Program-made: the position numbers and the translations under genes
The notes under the pieces: model-generated
The model's database searches: none
Seen by the model: the letters and a program-made list of their open reading frames with translations, nothing else
What the model was told of the DNA's origin: nothing
Assembly (NCBI GenBank): GCA_029260755.1
Contig: JAJDCQ010000261.1
Coordinates: 1 to 64,000, forward strand
DNA from: Planctomycetota bacterium
GTDB lineage: Bacteria; Planctomycetota; J058; JAJDCQ01
Direction: 5' to 3'
Length of the DNA: 64,000 nt
In this document: piece after piece, positions 49,930 through 59,298 of the stretch
Layout of the letters: every line of letters starts with the position of its first letter
Position numbering within the stretch: the first letter of the stretch is position 1

Positions 49930-52764
49930 TCAGCCGTCTTCGGCGAGCTGCTCGCGCCAGGCGCGGAGCTGGAGAAGGGCATCGATCGGCGAGAGATGAT
50001 CGATCTCGATCGCCTTCATCTCGTCGAGGATCCCGTCCCGAGGCGAGCGGAAGAGCGAGAGCTGCCCGCCGGCGCTCTCCGCACGCCTGGCAGCCTCTCC
50101 GCCGGCTCCGGCGGTCGCGAGCCGGCCCGTGGCCCCGAGCCCGGCCGCCTCGGTGAATCCGCCCGCCTCGAGCGACTCGAGGACGCCACGCGCACGCTCG
50201 AGCACCGGCGCCGGCACGCCCGCGAGGCGCGCGACGTGGACGCCGTAGCTGCGGTCGGCGCCGCCGCGGACGACCTTCCGGAGAAAGACGATCTCGCCCT
50301 GCCACTCGCGAACGGCCACGTTGAACGCGGCCGCGCCGGGCAGGCGCCCCTCGAGCGCGACGAGCTCGTGATAGTGGGTCGCGAACAGCGTCCGGGCCCC
50401 GATGCGGTCGTGGAGGTGCTCGGCGATCGCCCACGCGATCGCGACGCCGTCGAACGTGCTGGTGCCGCGCCCGACCTCGTCCAGGACGAGGAGGCTCCGG
50501 TCAGTCGCGTGGTTCAGGATCAGAGCGGCCTCGGTCATCTCGACCATGAAGGTCGAGAGACCGCGGGCGAGGTCGTCCGCGGCCCCCACCCGCGCGAACA
50601 CGCGGTCGCAGACGCCGATGTGCGCCTCGTCGGCCGGGACGAAGGAGCCGGCCTGCGCGAGGATCACGATCAGGGCGGTCTGCCGGATGTAGGTGCTCTT
50701 GCCGGCCATGTTCGGCCCGGTGATGACCATCAGGCGCGGCTCCGCGTCGGGGTCACCCTGCGCGCCGAGCGAGAGGCGCACGTCGTTGCCGACGAAGCGC
50801 TCGCCGGTGGCGGACTCGGCGTCGAGGACCGGGTGGCGCCCCTCGACGATCCGGAGGTCGGGTCCGTCGTCGATCGTCGGTCGGCAGTAGCGCCGCTCGC
50901 GGGCGACGTGGGCGAACGAGCCGAGGACGTCGAGGGTCGCGAGCATGCGGCTCGTCTCGAGGACGCGCGGCAGCGCGCCGCCGACGAGCTCCCGGAGCTC
51001 CCGCACCAGGCGCTCCTCGATCGCCGCCGCGCGCTCCTTCGCCGTCACGACGCGCGTCTCGAAGGCCTTCAGCTCGTCGGTGACGTAGCGCTCGGCGTTC
51101 TTGAGGGTCTGCCGTCGGATCCAGTCCGACGGCACCTTGCTCTTGTGGCTGTTGGTGACCTCGAGGTAGTAGCCGAAGACCCGGTTGTAGCCGACCTTGA
51201 GCGGGATTCCGGTCCGCTCGACCTCGGCCTCCTGCATCTTCGCGAGGGCCGCCCGGCCCTCGCGCGCGAGCGAGCGCGCCTCGTCGAGCTCGGCGTCGAC
51301 GCCGTCGCGGATCACCCCGCCGGCGGAGAGCTGGCTCGGCGGATCGTCGGTCACCCGGTCGCGAAGAGCGGCCGAGAGGTCCTCGAGCGGATCGAGGCCG
51401 CGGAGGACGTCCTCGAGGAGGACGGCCCGGGCGCCGGCGAGGTCGAGATCGCCGCCCTCGAGGGCCGCGCGGAGCGCGGGGAGCCGCTCGAGACCGTCGC
51501 GGAGCCCGGCGAGGTCACGCGGGCCGCCCCGTCCGCCGGCGAGTCGGGTCGCGAGGCGCTCGAGGTCGCCGACCCGACCGAGCTCCTCGCGGATCTCGCC
51601 GGTGCGGCGCGGGGCGTCGTGGAGCGCCGCGACGGCCTCGTGGCGGGCCCGGATCGCGGCCGGATCCCGCAGGGGCGCGGCGAGCCACTCGCGGATGAGG
51701 CGCGCGCCCGGGGGCGTCCTGGTTCGATCCATCACCCCGAGAAGGCTGCCGCGGCGCTCGCGCTCGCGGGCAGTCTCGATGATCTCGAGGCCGCGCAGGG
51801 TCGAGCGGTCGAGACGGACGTGCTCGGCGGGGTCGTGGCGCTCGATCGCGCGGACCGTCTCGAGGAACGCGGGGTTGTTGTCGTCGACGTAGCGCAGGAT
51901 CGCGCCGGCCGCGCCGAGACCGGCGCCGACCTCATCGACGCCGAACCCGTCGAGCGACGCCACGCCCAGCCGGTCCCGGAGCCGACGACACCCATCGTCG
52001 CGGTTGAAGACGTGGGCCGGAACGGTCGTGACGGCGCCGCCCTGCTCCGCGAGCGCCTCGAGCAGCGGCGCGAGCGGCCCCTCCTCGGCGCCCTCGGGGA
52101 CGAGGCACTCCGCGGGAGCGATCCGGGCGATCTCGTCCCGGAGGAGGACGGCGCTCGCCGGGACGTCGCAGGCGCGAAAGCGTCCCGTCGAGAGGTCGAG
52201 CCAGGCCAGCCCCGCGACCTTGTCCCCGCGCGCGGGGCAGGCCGCGAGGAGGAAGTTGCTGGTGTCGGCCGTGAGGAGGCGCTCGTCGGTGAGCGTCCCC
52301 GGAGTGACGACCTCGGTGACCGCCCGATCGACGAGCCCCTTCGCCTGGCTCGCGTCCTCGATCTGCTCGGCGATCGCGACCCGGTGGCCCGCCTTGAGGA
52401 GACGCGCGACGTGGCCGGTCGCGGCGACGCACGGGACGCCGGCCATCGGGATCGCCTGGTCGCCCTTGCTCCGGCTGGTCAGGGCGATCCCGAGGACCCG
52501 GCTGGCGACGTGGGCGTCGTCGAAGAACATCTCGTAGAAGTCGCCCATCCGGAAGAACAGCACCTTGTCGGGGTGCTGCGCCTTGAGCGACTTGTACTGA
52601 CGCATCATCGGCGACTCGGCGATGTCGGTCGCGGTCTTCTTGGTCGCGCGCCGACCGCGGGCCGCGGCCTTGGCCGGCGCCGGCGCGGGCGCGTCGGCGG
52701 GCTCGGGGGGCGTGGCGGGCACCTGCTGGTTCGGTGGGGTCTGGGTACGGATGGGCTCGGCCAT
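49930..52764 (-). CDS. mutS: DNA mismatch repair protein MutS
   Basis: This 944-residue protein recognises mismatches and small loops and recruits MutL. The mismatch-binding Phe-X-Glu is present (RMGDFYEMFFDD, preceded by VLFF). Core and clamp domains occupy the middle. The ATPase has Walker A TGPNMAGKSTYIRQTALIVI, STFMVEMTE, Walker B LLVLDEVGRGTSTFDG and ATHYHELV. The C-terminal dimer region is present (SPIDALLQLRAWREQL). The N-terminus carries about 50 extra Pro/Ala-rich residues before AESPMMRQY, from the ATG at 52764. MutS is about 850-870 residues in most bacteria, so the excess is in that leader and in the loop near residues 890-915. Confidence 0.97.
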   Translation of the reverse strand: MAEPIRTQTPPNQQVPATPPEPADAPAPAPAKAAARGRRATKKTATDIAESPMMRQYKSLKAQHPDKVLFFRMGDFYEMFFDDAHVASRVLGIALTSRSKGDQAIPMAGVPCVAATGHVARLLKAGHRVAIAEQIEDASQAKGLVDRAVTEVVTPGTLTDERLLTADTSNFLLAACPARGDKVAGLAWLDLSTGRFRACDVPASAVLLRDEIARIAPAECLVPEGAEEGPLAPLLEALAEQGGAVTTVPAHVFNRDDGCRRLRDRLGVASLDGFGVDEVGAGLGAAGAILRYVDDNNPAFLETVRAIERHDPAEHVRLDRSTLRGLEIIETARERERRGSLLGVMDRTRTPPGARLIREWLAAPLRDPAAIRARHEAVAALHDAPRRTGEIREELGRVGDLERLATRLAGGRGGPRDLAGLRDGLERLPALRAALEGGDLDLAGARAVLLEDVLRGLDPLEDLSAALRDRVTDDPPSQLSAGGVIRDGVDAELDEARSLAREGRAALAKMQEAEVERTGIPLKVGYNRVFGYYLEVTNSHKSKVPSDWIRRQTLKNAERYVTDELKAFETRVVTAKERAAAIEERLVRELRELVGGALPRVLETSRMLATLDVLGSFAHVARERRYCRPTIDDGPDLRIVEGRHPVLDAESATGERFVGNDVRLSLGAQGDPDAEPRLMVITGPNMAGKSTYIRQTALIVILAQAGSFVPADEAHIGVCDRVFARVGAADDLARGLSTFMVEMTEAALILNHATDRSLLVLDEVGRGTSTFDGVAIAWAIAEHLHDRIGARTLFATHYHELVALEGRLPGAAAFNVAVREWQGEIVFLRKVVRGGADRSYGVHVARLAGVPAPVLERARGVLESLEAGGFTEAAGLGATGRLATAGAGGEAARRAESAGGQLSLFRSPRDGILDEMKAIEIDHLSPIDALLQLRAWREQLAEDG

Positions 52765-52864
52765 CGGCGTCGACTGGCTCCTGTCGGGACTGCCGCGGTT
52801 GGCCCGCCTCGCCGAAATCGCTTCCGTGGAGACGGGGAAGCTGCTCGCGCCTGGTCGCCGCGGA

Positions 52865-53764
52865 CTAGAAGCTGATCTGCACGTTGACGCGCGGACCGCG
52901 GAACCGGACGCGGAAGTCCGACCCATCTTGCGAGACGTCGGCGGCGAGGTCAAACCATTCCGCCCAGACGGTGAAGTACTCCGTCACCGCGTAGCCGATG
53001 CCGAGCTGCCACGCGCGGTAGCTCACGTCGGCGTCGCGATCGCCGCCGAGGTCGGCGGTGTAGTCGATGAAGAGGACCCGAGCGAAGGCGTGAAACGGCG
53101 CGATCAGGGTGGTCGACTCGACGCTCACTCCGAGCATGGGGATGTAGACGTCGAGGGTGTCGGAGTCCTCCTGGATCCCGCCGTCGATCTCCTGGGAGAA
53201 GTGGATGTAGCGGACGCCCGCGACGATCCCGCCCTTCACCCCATCGAGGATGTCGACGAACATCGTTCCGTAGAGGGTGGCCGTCCGGAACTCGAACTTG
53301 GACTCGACCTCGTTGCGGCGCTCGAAGTTGGCCTGACCGAAGATCACGTCGCCGAAGAGGTCGTTGTCGCCCTCCCACAGCAGGTCCATGAACGACGCCT
53401 CGATCCGGCCGTAGGGCTCGAACGTGATGTCGGCCTCGAAGGTCGGGAAGAGGAAGGCGTAGTCGTAGCTGAGGATGTCGTCGTTGACCCGCGTGCCGGA
53501 CGCGCTGTTCGCATCGAGGCTGTGCTTGATCTTGAAGTCGGGGAACCAGTAACCGAGGCGGAGACGGATGTTCGAGGTCGACTCGGGCTTCTTCTTGGCG
53601 AACGGGCTGCCGGGCGGGGCGCCGCCGGCGCCGAGCGGCTCGAGGTCTCCATCGAAGGGACCGGCGCCATCGCCGTCGCCGGCGCGTGCGGGCGCGGGCG
53701 CGCCGATCATCAGCACGATGAGGGACGCCGCGAGGAGCGACGCGAGGGAACGAGGGAAGCTCAT
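52865..53764 (-). CDS. Outer-membrane beta-barrel-like protein
   Basis: This 299-residue protein has a signal peptide (residues 1-27, ending APARAGD), a short Gly/Pro-rich linker, and then alternating amphipathic strands from about residue 62 to the end (RLRLGYWFPDFKI, YGRIEASFMDLLWEG, FRTATLYGTMFVDIL, YFTVWAEWFDLAADV). It ends in a terminal Phe (VNVQISF), a usual signature for outer-membrane barrel insertion. The sequence suggests about 10-12 strands. The ATG at 53764 overlaps the upstream stop (ATGA). Ligand and function are unknown. Confidence 0.75.
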   Translation of the reverse strand: MSFPRSLASLLAASLIVLMIGAPAPARAGDGDGAGPFDGDLEPLGAGGAPPGSPFAKKKPESTSNIRLRLGYWFPDFKIKHSLDANSASGTRVNDDILSYDYAFLFPTFEADITFEPYGRIEASFMDLLWEGDNDLFGDVIFGQANFERRNEVESKFEFRTATLYGTMFVDILDGVKGGIVAGVRYIHFSQEIDGGIQEDSDTLDVYIPMLGVSVESTTLIAPFHAFARVLFIDYTADLGGDRDADVSYRAWQLGIGYAVTEYFTVWAEWFDLAADVSQDGSDFRVRFRGPRVNVQISF

Positions 53765-54513
53765 GACGGGCGGACCTCTCCTGGCCGCGAGCGTCGGCTC
53801 CGGTCGAGCGCGGCGACGGCGCCGTGCCCGAGCGCGGCGAGGGCGATCCAGAGGAGCGCCGTCGTGCCGGCCGGTCCGTACTCGTAGGGGTAGGACGTCG
53901 CAGCGGGGAATCCGGTGTAGAGGGCGCGCCCGCGGAACGGGTCGAGCTCGAAGCAGGTGCCCTCGACGACGGCCCGCGGGTGGATCCGGATGACCGCGGC
54001 GATCCCCGCCTCGGTCACGGCCGGCGGCGAGGACTCGAGCACGGGCGAGGCGAGCCGGGGCGAGGCATACGCGAGGGTGAGGAGGGCGAGCGCGGCCGCC
54101 AGGCCGCCGGGAGCTCCGAGGCGGGTTCGCGCGAGCAGTCGCTGGGCGGCGAGCGCCGTCGCGGCGAGCGAGGCGCCGTAGACGAGGGCGACGACCGTCC
54201 CGAGGAGGATCTCGCCGGAGCCGCTCTCGGACGGCGGGGACAGCATGCTCGGGAGACAGAAGAGCGCCGTCGCGAGGAGCGACCCGCCCGCGGCGAGACC
54301 GGCGTCGGCGGTCTCGGCCCGGAAGGAACGTTCGCGCCGGGAGCTGGCGAGCGCGAGCGGCGCGATCGAGGCGGCGAGACCGATCCCGAGGAGGAGGCGA
54401 TGGGCGAGGCTCACCCGGCCGGCGGGCCCGTCCTCGGCGAGGACGAGCGCGGCGAGCGAGACGACCGAGATCGCGAAGCCGGCGCCGAGCCAGCGAAGCC
54501 CGTGGAGTTTCAC
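53761..54513 (-). CDS. Polytopic membrane protein of unknown function
   Basis: This 250-residue protein has about five or six hydrophobic helices (GFAISVVSLAALVLA, LLLGIGLAASIAPLALA, GSLLATALFCLPSML, ILLGTVVALVYGASLAATAL and a C-terminal TTALLWIALAALGHG). One external-looking loop holds a His/Pro/Cys-containing stretch (IRIHPRAVVEGTCFELDPFR). I do not recognise a family. It is coupled by ATGA to the beta-barrel gene, so the two may act together across the envelope. Confidence 0.7.
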   Translation of the reverse strand: MKLHGLRWLGAGFAISVVSLAALVLAEDGPAGRVSLAHRLLLGIGLAASIAPLALASSRRERSFRAETADAGLAAGGSLLATALFCLPSMLSPPSESGSGEILLGTVVALVYGASLAATALAAQRLLARTRLGAPGGLAAALALLTLAYASPRLASPVLESSPPAVTEAGIAAVIRIHPRAVVEGTCFELDPFRGRALYTGFPAATSYPYEYGPAGTTALLWIALAALGHGAVAALDRSRRSRPGEVRPS

Positions 54514-54667
54514 CGACGCTCCTCTTCGGGACGGGGCGTGAGCCTGAAGACTCTATCATATCGAGGGATGGACGTCATCGACGGGTCACGAGCCGGTCAC
54601 CTCGGCGATGGGTTTCCAAGGAAACGTTTGCCCGTCCGGCGCGTCGGTGGACGTGAGGAGAGCAACG

Positions 54668-55579
54668 ATGAACGCGACCGAACGAGAGACCCGAGCCGCC
54701 CGCGCCCGCGCCGCCCTCGATGGGCTGAGCGTCGGGGACGCCTTCGGGGAGCGCTTCTTCGCGCTGCCGGAGGTGATCGCCGGGATGCTCGAGGCCAGGA
54801 CCACGCCGAAGCCCGTCTGGCGCTGGACCGACGACACCGCGATGGCGCTCTCGGTCGTGGAGATCCTCGAGAAGCAAGGAGCGATCGCCGAGGGTCCGCT
54901 CGCCGACGCCTTCGCGCGACGCCACGACCGCGAGCCGTGGCGAGGCTACGGCCACGGAGCGCACCGGATCCTTCAGGCGATCCACGAGGGCGAGCCGTGG
55001 CGTGAGGTCAGCCAGGCCGCCTTCTCCGGCACCGGCTCGATGGGAAACGGGGGCGCCATGCGCGTCGCCCCGGTCGGCGCCTACTTCGCCGACGACCTCG
55101 ATGCCGCCGCCGAGCACGGGCGTCGGTCCGCGCTGCCGACCCACGCCCACCCCGAGGGCCAGGCGGGCGCGATCGCGATCGCCGTCGCCGCGGCGACGGC
55201 GTGGCAGACCCGCGACGCGCACCCCGCCGAGCGTCGCGAGACGATCTTCGACGAGGTCCTCGCCCGGACGCCGGAAGGCGAGACCCGCGCCGGCATCGCG
55301 CGAGCCCGAGCCTATGGGCCCGAGGCCGACATCCCCACCGTCGTCCGCGCCGTCGGCAACGGCTCGGGGATCATCAGCCAGGACACCGTCCCGTTCTGCA
55401 TCTGGGCCGCGACCCGCCACACCGACGACTACGTCGAGGCCCTGTGGCAAACGGTCAGCGGCCTCGGCGACCGGGACACGACCTGCGCGATCGTCGGAGG
55501 GATCGTCGCGGCGGGAGGAGCCGCCCCGCCCCCCGCCTGGCTCAACGCCCGCGAGCCCCTCCACGGCCGAAAACACTGA
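54668..55579 (+). CDS. ADP-ribosylglycohydrolase family protein
   Basis: This 303-residue protein has the ADP-ribosylglycohydrolase (DraG/ARH) fold signatures: GLSVGDAFGERFF, the metal-binding T54-D55-D56 in WTDDTAMALS, GNGGAMRVAPVG and the C-terminal D268-R-D270-T-T271 motif. These enzymes remove ADP-ribose from proteins, nucleic acids or small molecules using two Mg ions. The ATG at 54668 follows GAGGAG at a good distance; an in-frame ATG at 54608 precedes it but has no SD. The gene stands alone, with a hairpin repeat directly after it. The target is unknown. No ADP-ribosyltransferase partner is visible in the window. Confidence 0.9.
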   Translation: MNATERETRAARARAALDGLSVGDAFGERFFALPEVIAGMLEARTTPKPVWRWTDDTAMALSVVEILEKQGAIAEGPLADAFARRHDREPWRGYGHGAHRILQAIHEGEPWREVSQAAFSGTGSMGNGGAMRVAPVGAYFADDLDAAAEHGRRSALPTHAHPEGQAGAIAIAVAAATAWQTRDAHPAERRETIFDEVLARTPEGETRAGIARARAYGPEADIPTVVRAVGNGSGIISQDTVPFCIWAATRHTDDYVEALWQTVSGLGDRDTTCAIVGGIVAAGGAAPPPAWLNAREPLHGRKH

Positions 55580-55619
55580 TCTCCCGGAAGCCAAATCAAC
55601 GTCTACACTTAAGCCCCAA

Positions 55620-55710
55620 GGGGTCAGGTCCAGTATTTTTTTTTACCATTTGCGCGCACGCGCGCGTCGGGGACCGACGCGGAAATGGTAAAAATACTGG
55701 ACCTGACCCC
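55620..55710. repeat. 91-bp hairpin repeat between convergent genes
   Basis: The outer arms are 55620-55651 and 55683-55710: GGGGTCAGGTCCAGTA, then a T-run and ACCATTT, against the reverse complement. They are perfect apart from four extra T residues in the left arm. An inner stem CGCGTCGG (55663-55670) with CCGACGCG (55674-55681) closes on a GGA loop. The arm core is the same word as the repeats at 24757-24951. It probably also terminates both converging genes. Confidence 0.85.
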
Positions 55711-55757
55711 TCTGCTCGTAAGGCTTTGGTGGGGCTTTGGTTCGGGCGGGGGAGTGT

Positions 55758-57101
55758 TTAGCGCTTGTGTTGTTCGGCGAGCTTGGTGACGTAGTCTCGC
55801 CAGCCGGCTTCGAGCTTGGCCCACTTCACCTTCTTGAAGGCCTTCTTCGCCGCCTCGCCGGGCTTTGCTCCCTTCTGGAGCTCTTTCCAGAGGTTGGCGA
55901 TGATCTTGTCGCCTCCCTTCACGCCCTGGGCGAGGTAGTGGATCACGCTCCACGCCTGGGCGTAGTCGGCTTCGCTCCCCTCCCAGGGGGCGGCTCCGGT
56001 CAGCAGCCTCTCGAGCGGCTTGGGCTTCGGCGCCTTCTCCGGCTCGGCGTACTTCTTCGGGTTGAGGATGTAGTCCATGTCGACGAGGCGTGGGTTGATT
56101 CCGAACTGGAGCACCTTCTTCTTGCGGGCGACCGTGATCGTGCTCGGTCCGAAGTACTCCGCCATCCCCTCGTGGAACCACCTCGGCGCGCCGAGGACGT
56201 TCATGTCGATGAACTGGTGCACCGCCTCGTGGAGCAGCGTGTCCCACGCGTCCTTGCCGAGGCTGCCGACCTTGTCGCCGCCCGCCTCGTGGATCGCGAT
56301 GACCTTGAAGTCGGGATCGTAGTAGCCGAACGCCTTCTCGCTCGTGGCGCCGCCGGTCTTCTTCGCGAACGCGTCGAACGCCGCCTTGTCGGCGAAGACG
56401 TAGACGCGCGAGACGACCTCGCCCGCCTTGGACCCGGGGAAGTAGGTCGCGAACGCCTTCCGGACCAGGTCGAGCATCGTCGCCATCTCGAGCCAGGTCG
56501 CGAGCATGCCCGACTTCTTGTCGACCTTGCCGCCGGCGCCGACGTCGGTGACGAGGACGTAGCCCCCGCCGGGCGTCTTGCCGACGCCGCCCTCGGCCCG
56601 CGGCCCTCCGGTGACGAGCTCGCGGAGCGTGTCGGCGTAGAGCCCCCCGGCGCTCTTCGCGAGCAGCGGCTCGATCGCCTCGTCGTCGCCGAAGAGGAAC
56701 GCGATCCGGGCGAGCTCGATCCGGACGTCGGGGAAGTTCGGGAGGAACGCGCCGGCGAAGTCCGGCTCGGTCTCGAGGATCTCCTGGTAGCCGGCCCGCG
56801 CCTCCCCGAACCGGCGGAGCTTCACCTGACAGGTCGAGCGGGTGTAGAGGAGGACGCTTCGCTCGCCCGGTCCCTTCGCCGCGCTCTTCAGCGCCTTGTC
56901 GGCGTCGGCGACGGCCGCCTCGAGCGCCTCGCGGGCGGCGCCGTAGTCCTTCGCCGCGAGCCGGTCGAAGCCCTCCTGTGCCTTCGCCTTGACGGCGTCG
57001 ACGTCGCCCCGCGCGACGGCCGGCGCGGCGACCGCGGCGACCAGGGCCACCGCGACCGTCGCGGCCCTCGCGGCCACGATCGGGCCGACCCGACCTCGCA
57101 T
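55758..57101 (-). CDS. Secreted DUF1570-like zinc peptidase with TPR-like N-terminus
   Basis: This 447-residue protein has a signal peptide (residues 1-31). TPR-like helices follow at about residues 35-160 (AQEGFDRLAAKDYGAAREAL, RYGEARAGYQEILE-type repeats). A gluzincin-like domain has H291-E-A-V-H295 and a downstream Glu in WFHEGMAEYF (about residues 308-317). This layout matches the DUF1570 group, common in Planctomycetes and predicted to be extracytoplasmic metallopeptidases. It is the last gene of the kdsB-pyrG operon; its ATG shares a base with the previous stop (TGATG). The convergent neighbour is separated by the hairpin repeat. No substrate is known. Confidence 0.82.
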   Translation of the reverse strand: MRGRVGPIVAARAATVAVALVAAVAAPAVARGDVDAVKAKAQEGFDRLAAKDYGAAREALEAAVADADKALKSAAKGPGERSVLLYTRSTCQVKLRRFGEARAGYQEILETEPDFAGAFLPNFPDVRIELARIAFLFGDDEAIEPLLAKSAGGLYADTLRELVTGGPRAEGGVGKTPGGGYVLVTDVGAGGKVDKKSGMLATWLEMATMLDLVRKAFATYFPGSKAGEVVSRVYVFADKAAFDAFAKKTGGATSEKAFGYYDPDFKVIAIHEAGGDKVGSLGKDAWDTLLHEAVHQFIDMNVLGAPRWFHEGMAEYFGPSTITVARKKKVLQFGINPRLVDMDYILNPKKYAEPEKAPKPKPLERLLTGAAPWEGSEADYAQAWSVIHYLAQGVKGGDKIIANLWKELQKGAKPGEAAKKAFKKVKWAKLEAGWRDYVTKLAEQHKR

Positions 57102-57562
57102 CACCGGGGTCCCGGCCCGCGGGGGCCGCCGCGGGTCGCCGTCCGGGCGAGCTCGACGAACCGCATCCGGAGGGTGTGGAGGAGGTCGCCGAGGAGCTGC
57201 TCCTCGTCGGGGCTCAGGTTGCCCTTCGTCTTGTGCTCGACCGCGCCGAGGAGGTCGATGAGCTGCTGCGCCGCCTCGGGGGACACCCGGCGCTCGCCGG
57301 TCATCGGGTCGGGCGCCTCGCCGAGGGCGCCGAGCGCCTGCGCGCCGAGCCCCTGGATGAAGTTCATGAAGATCGGGTCGGTCGCCCCGGACGCTTCGCC
57401 CTTCTCGCGCGCCGCCTCCTGAGCCTGCTCGGCCGCCTTGGCCTTGCTCTTCTCGGCCTGCACCTTCTGTTTCCAGTCGTCGTCGACCTTCTTCTTCCAG
57501 ATGGTGCCGCCGCCCTCGTTCTCGTTCTCGTTCTCGTTCTCGTTCTCGTTCTTCTCGGTCAC
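57101..57562 (-). CDS. DUF1844 domain protein with Asn-Glu repeat
   Basis: This 153-residue protein starts at a GTG (57562) that overlaps the pyrG stop (GTGA). Its N-terminus is six Asn-Glu dipeptides encoded by a pure hexanucleotide repeat. A charged helix rich in Lys, Ala and Glu follows. The DUF1844 core then spans about residues 63-140 (FMNFIQGLGAQALGALG, QLIDLLG, KTKGNLSPDEEQLL). DUF1844 proteins are short, cytosolic and uncharacterised; they occur in Planctomycetes, Deltaproteobacteria and others. It is sandwiched tightly between pyrG and the peptidase gene. Confidence 0.88.
   Translation of the reverse strand: MTEKNENENENENENEGGGTIWKKKVDDDWKQKVQAEKSKAKAAEQAQEAAREKGEASGATDPIFMNFIQGLGAQALGALGEAPDPMTGERRVSPEAAQQLIDLLGAVEHKTKGNLSPDEEQLLGDLLHTLRMRFVELARTATRGGPRGPGPR
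57515..57550. repeat. Hexanucleotide tandem repeat inside the DUF1844 gene
   Basis: Six perfect copies of CTCGTT (plus strand) encode the (Asn-Glu)6 tract. Copy-number change would lengthen or shorten the tract without shifting the frame. Confidence 0.9.
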
Positions 57563-59298
57563 AGTCCCGTTCCTCCGCGCGGCGAGCCGCGCCCCACGAT
57601 CGACGAGTCCCCTCCGGCCCCGGTCGTCGGAGCCGACTTCGCCGCCGGCGACGCGGCCCGGGCGGCATCATCCACCCGTCGCCGGTGCCCGTAGACGCGC
57701 GCCGCCGCCACGAACGCCCGGAACAGCGGGTGGGCGTTCGTCGGCTTGCTCCGGAACTCGGGGTGGAACTGCGTCGCGACGAACCACGGGTGGTCACGCA
57801 GCTCGATGATCTCGACGAGGGTCGAGTCGGGCGAGAGCCCCGAGAAGGTGAATCCCTTCTCCTTGAGGCGCCGCCGATACTTGTTGTTGAACTCGTAGCG
57901 GTGACGGTGCCGCTCGAGGATGAGCCGCTCGCCGTAGGCGTCCGAGGACCGCGTGCCCGTGGCGACGCAACACGGATAGGATCCGAGTCGCATCGTCCCG
58001 CCCTTGTCGCTGATCCCCCGCTGCTCCTCGAGGAGCGAGATCACCGGGTGTTTCGTCGCCCGGTCGAACTCGGTGCTGTTCGCATCCTCGAGCCCGAGGA
58101 CGTTCCGGGCGGCCTCGATGCAGCAGACCTGCATGCCGAGGCAGATCCCGAAGTAGGGGATCTGGTTCTCGCGCGCCCAGCGGACCGCCGCGATCTTCCC
58201 GTCGATCCCCCGCTCGCCGAAGCCGCCGGGGACGAGGATCGCGTCGACGCCCGCGAAGTGCCGCTCGGGTCCGTCGCTCTCGACATCGGCGGTGGCGACC
58301 CGCCGGACCTTGACCTCGACCTTGTTGGCGATCCCGCCGTGGGTGAGCGCCTCGTAGATCGACTTGTAGGCGTCCTGGAGGGCGATGTACTTGCCGACCA
58401 CCGCGATCTCGACCGTCTCCTCGGGCTCGAGCAGCGTGGCGACGAGCGACTCCCAGTCCGAGAGGTCCGCCGTGGCCCGCGGCGGTGTGATCCCGAGACG
58501 CTTCAGCACGACCGTGCCGACGCCCTGCTCGCGGAGCACCATCGGGAGCTCGTAGATGCTGTGCTCGACGTCCTGCTCCTCGATGACCGCCTCGCGCGGG
58601 ACGTTGCAGAACATCGAGAGCTTCCCGCGGAGGTCGTCGCTCATCGCCTGCTCGCAGCGGCAGATGAGCACGTCGGGCTGGATGCCGATCTCGCGGAGCT
58701 TGCCGACCGAGTGCTGGGTCGGCTTGGTCTTCATCTCTCCGCTCGCGCGCAGGTACGGCAGGAGCGTCAGGTGGACGAAGAGGACGTTCTCGCGACCGAT
58801 CTCGAGGGCGAGCTGCCGGATGGCCTCGAGGAAGGGGAGCCCCTCGATGTCGCCGACCGTGCCGCCGACCTCGGCGACCGCGATGTCGACGTCCTCGTTG
58901 GCGATCGCGAGGATGCGGTCCTTGATCTCGTTCGTGATGTGCGGCACGACCTGCACGGTCTTCCCGAGGTAGTCGCCGCGCCGCTCCTTGCGGATGACGC
59001 TGTCGTAGATCCGGCCGGTGGTGAAGTTGCTCGCCCGACCGATCCGCGCGTCGGTGTAACGTTCATAGTGACCGAGGTCGAGGTCGGTCTCGGCGCCGTC
59101 GTCGGTGACGTAGACCTCGCCGTGCTGGAACGGGCTCATCGTTCCGGGATCGACGTTGATGTACGGGTCGATCTTCTGCATGGCGATGCGGAGCCCGTGT
59201 CGCTCGAGGAGCAACGCGAGCGACGCGGCCGTCAGGCCCTTGCCCAGGGAGGACACCACTCCGCCGGTCACGAAGATGTACTTGGTCTGCTGGCTCAC
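57559..59298 (-). CDS. pyrG: CTP synthase
   Basis: This 579-residue enzyme makes CTP from UTP, ATP and glutamine, the last step of pyrimidine nucleotide synthesis. The N-terminal synthetase domain has VTGGVVSSLGKGLTAASLA and KIDPYINVDPGTMSPFQHGE. The glutamine amidotransferase domain has the nucleophile Cys in YFGICLGMQ and the His-Glu pair in QFHPEF. The C-terminal 40 residues (about 540-579) are a low-complexity extension not usual in PyrG. The GTG at 59298 follows GGAGGA closely. Its position after kdsB makes sense, since the Kdo-activating enzyme consumes CTP. Confidence 0.97.
   Translation of the reverse strand: MSQQTKYIFVTGGVVSSLGKGLTAASLALLLERHGLRIAMQKIDPYINVDPGTMSPFQHGEVYVTDDGAETDLDLGHYERYTDARIGRASNFTTGRIYDSVIRKERRGDYLGKTVQVVPHITNEIKDRILAIANEDVDIAVAEVGGTVGDIEGLPFLEAIRQLALEIGRENVLFVHLTLLPYLRASGEMKTKPTQHSVGKLREIGIQPDVLICRCEQAMSDDLRGKLSMFCNVPREAVIEEQDVEHSIYELPMVLREQGVGTVVLKRLGITPPRATADLSDWESLVATLLEPEETVEIAVVGKYIALQDAYKSIYEALTHGGIANKVEVKVRRVATADVESDGPERHFAGVDAILVPGGFGERGIDGKIAAVRWARENQIPYFGICLGMQVCCIEAARNVLGLEDANSTEFDRATKHPVISLLEEQRGISDKGGTMRLGSYPCCVATGTRSSDAYGERLILERHRHRYEFNNKYRRRLKEKGFTFSGLSPDSTLVEIIELRDHPWFVATQFHPEFRSKPTNAHPLFRAFVAAARVYGHRRRVDDAARAASPAAKSAPTTGAGGDSSIVGRGSPRGGTGL

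Noticed and set aside
49996..52875. A 959-codon open frame opposite mutS
   Set aside because: The minus strand is unmistakably MutS; the opposite frame is another GC-driven shadow.
54540..54600. Divergent promoter with TATCAT/TATGAT between the genes at 54513 and 54668
   Set aside because: A -10-like box exists on both strands but no acceptable -35 at 16-18 bases, so it was not annotated.
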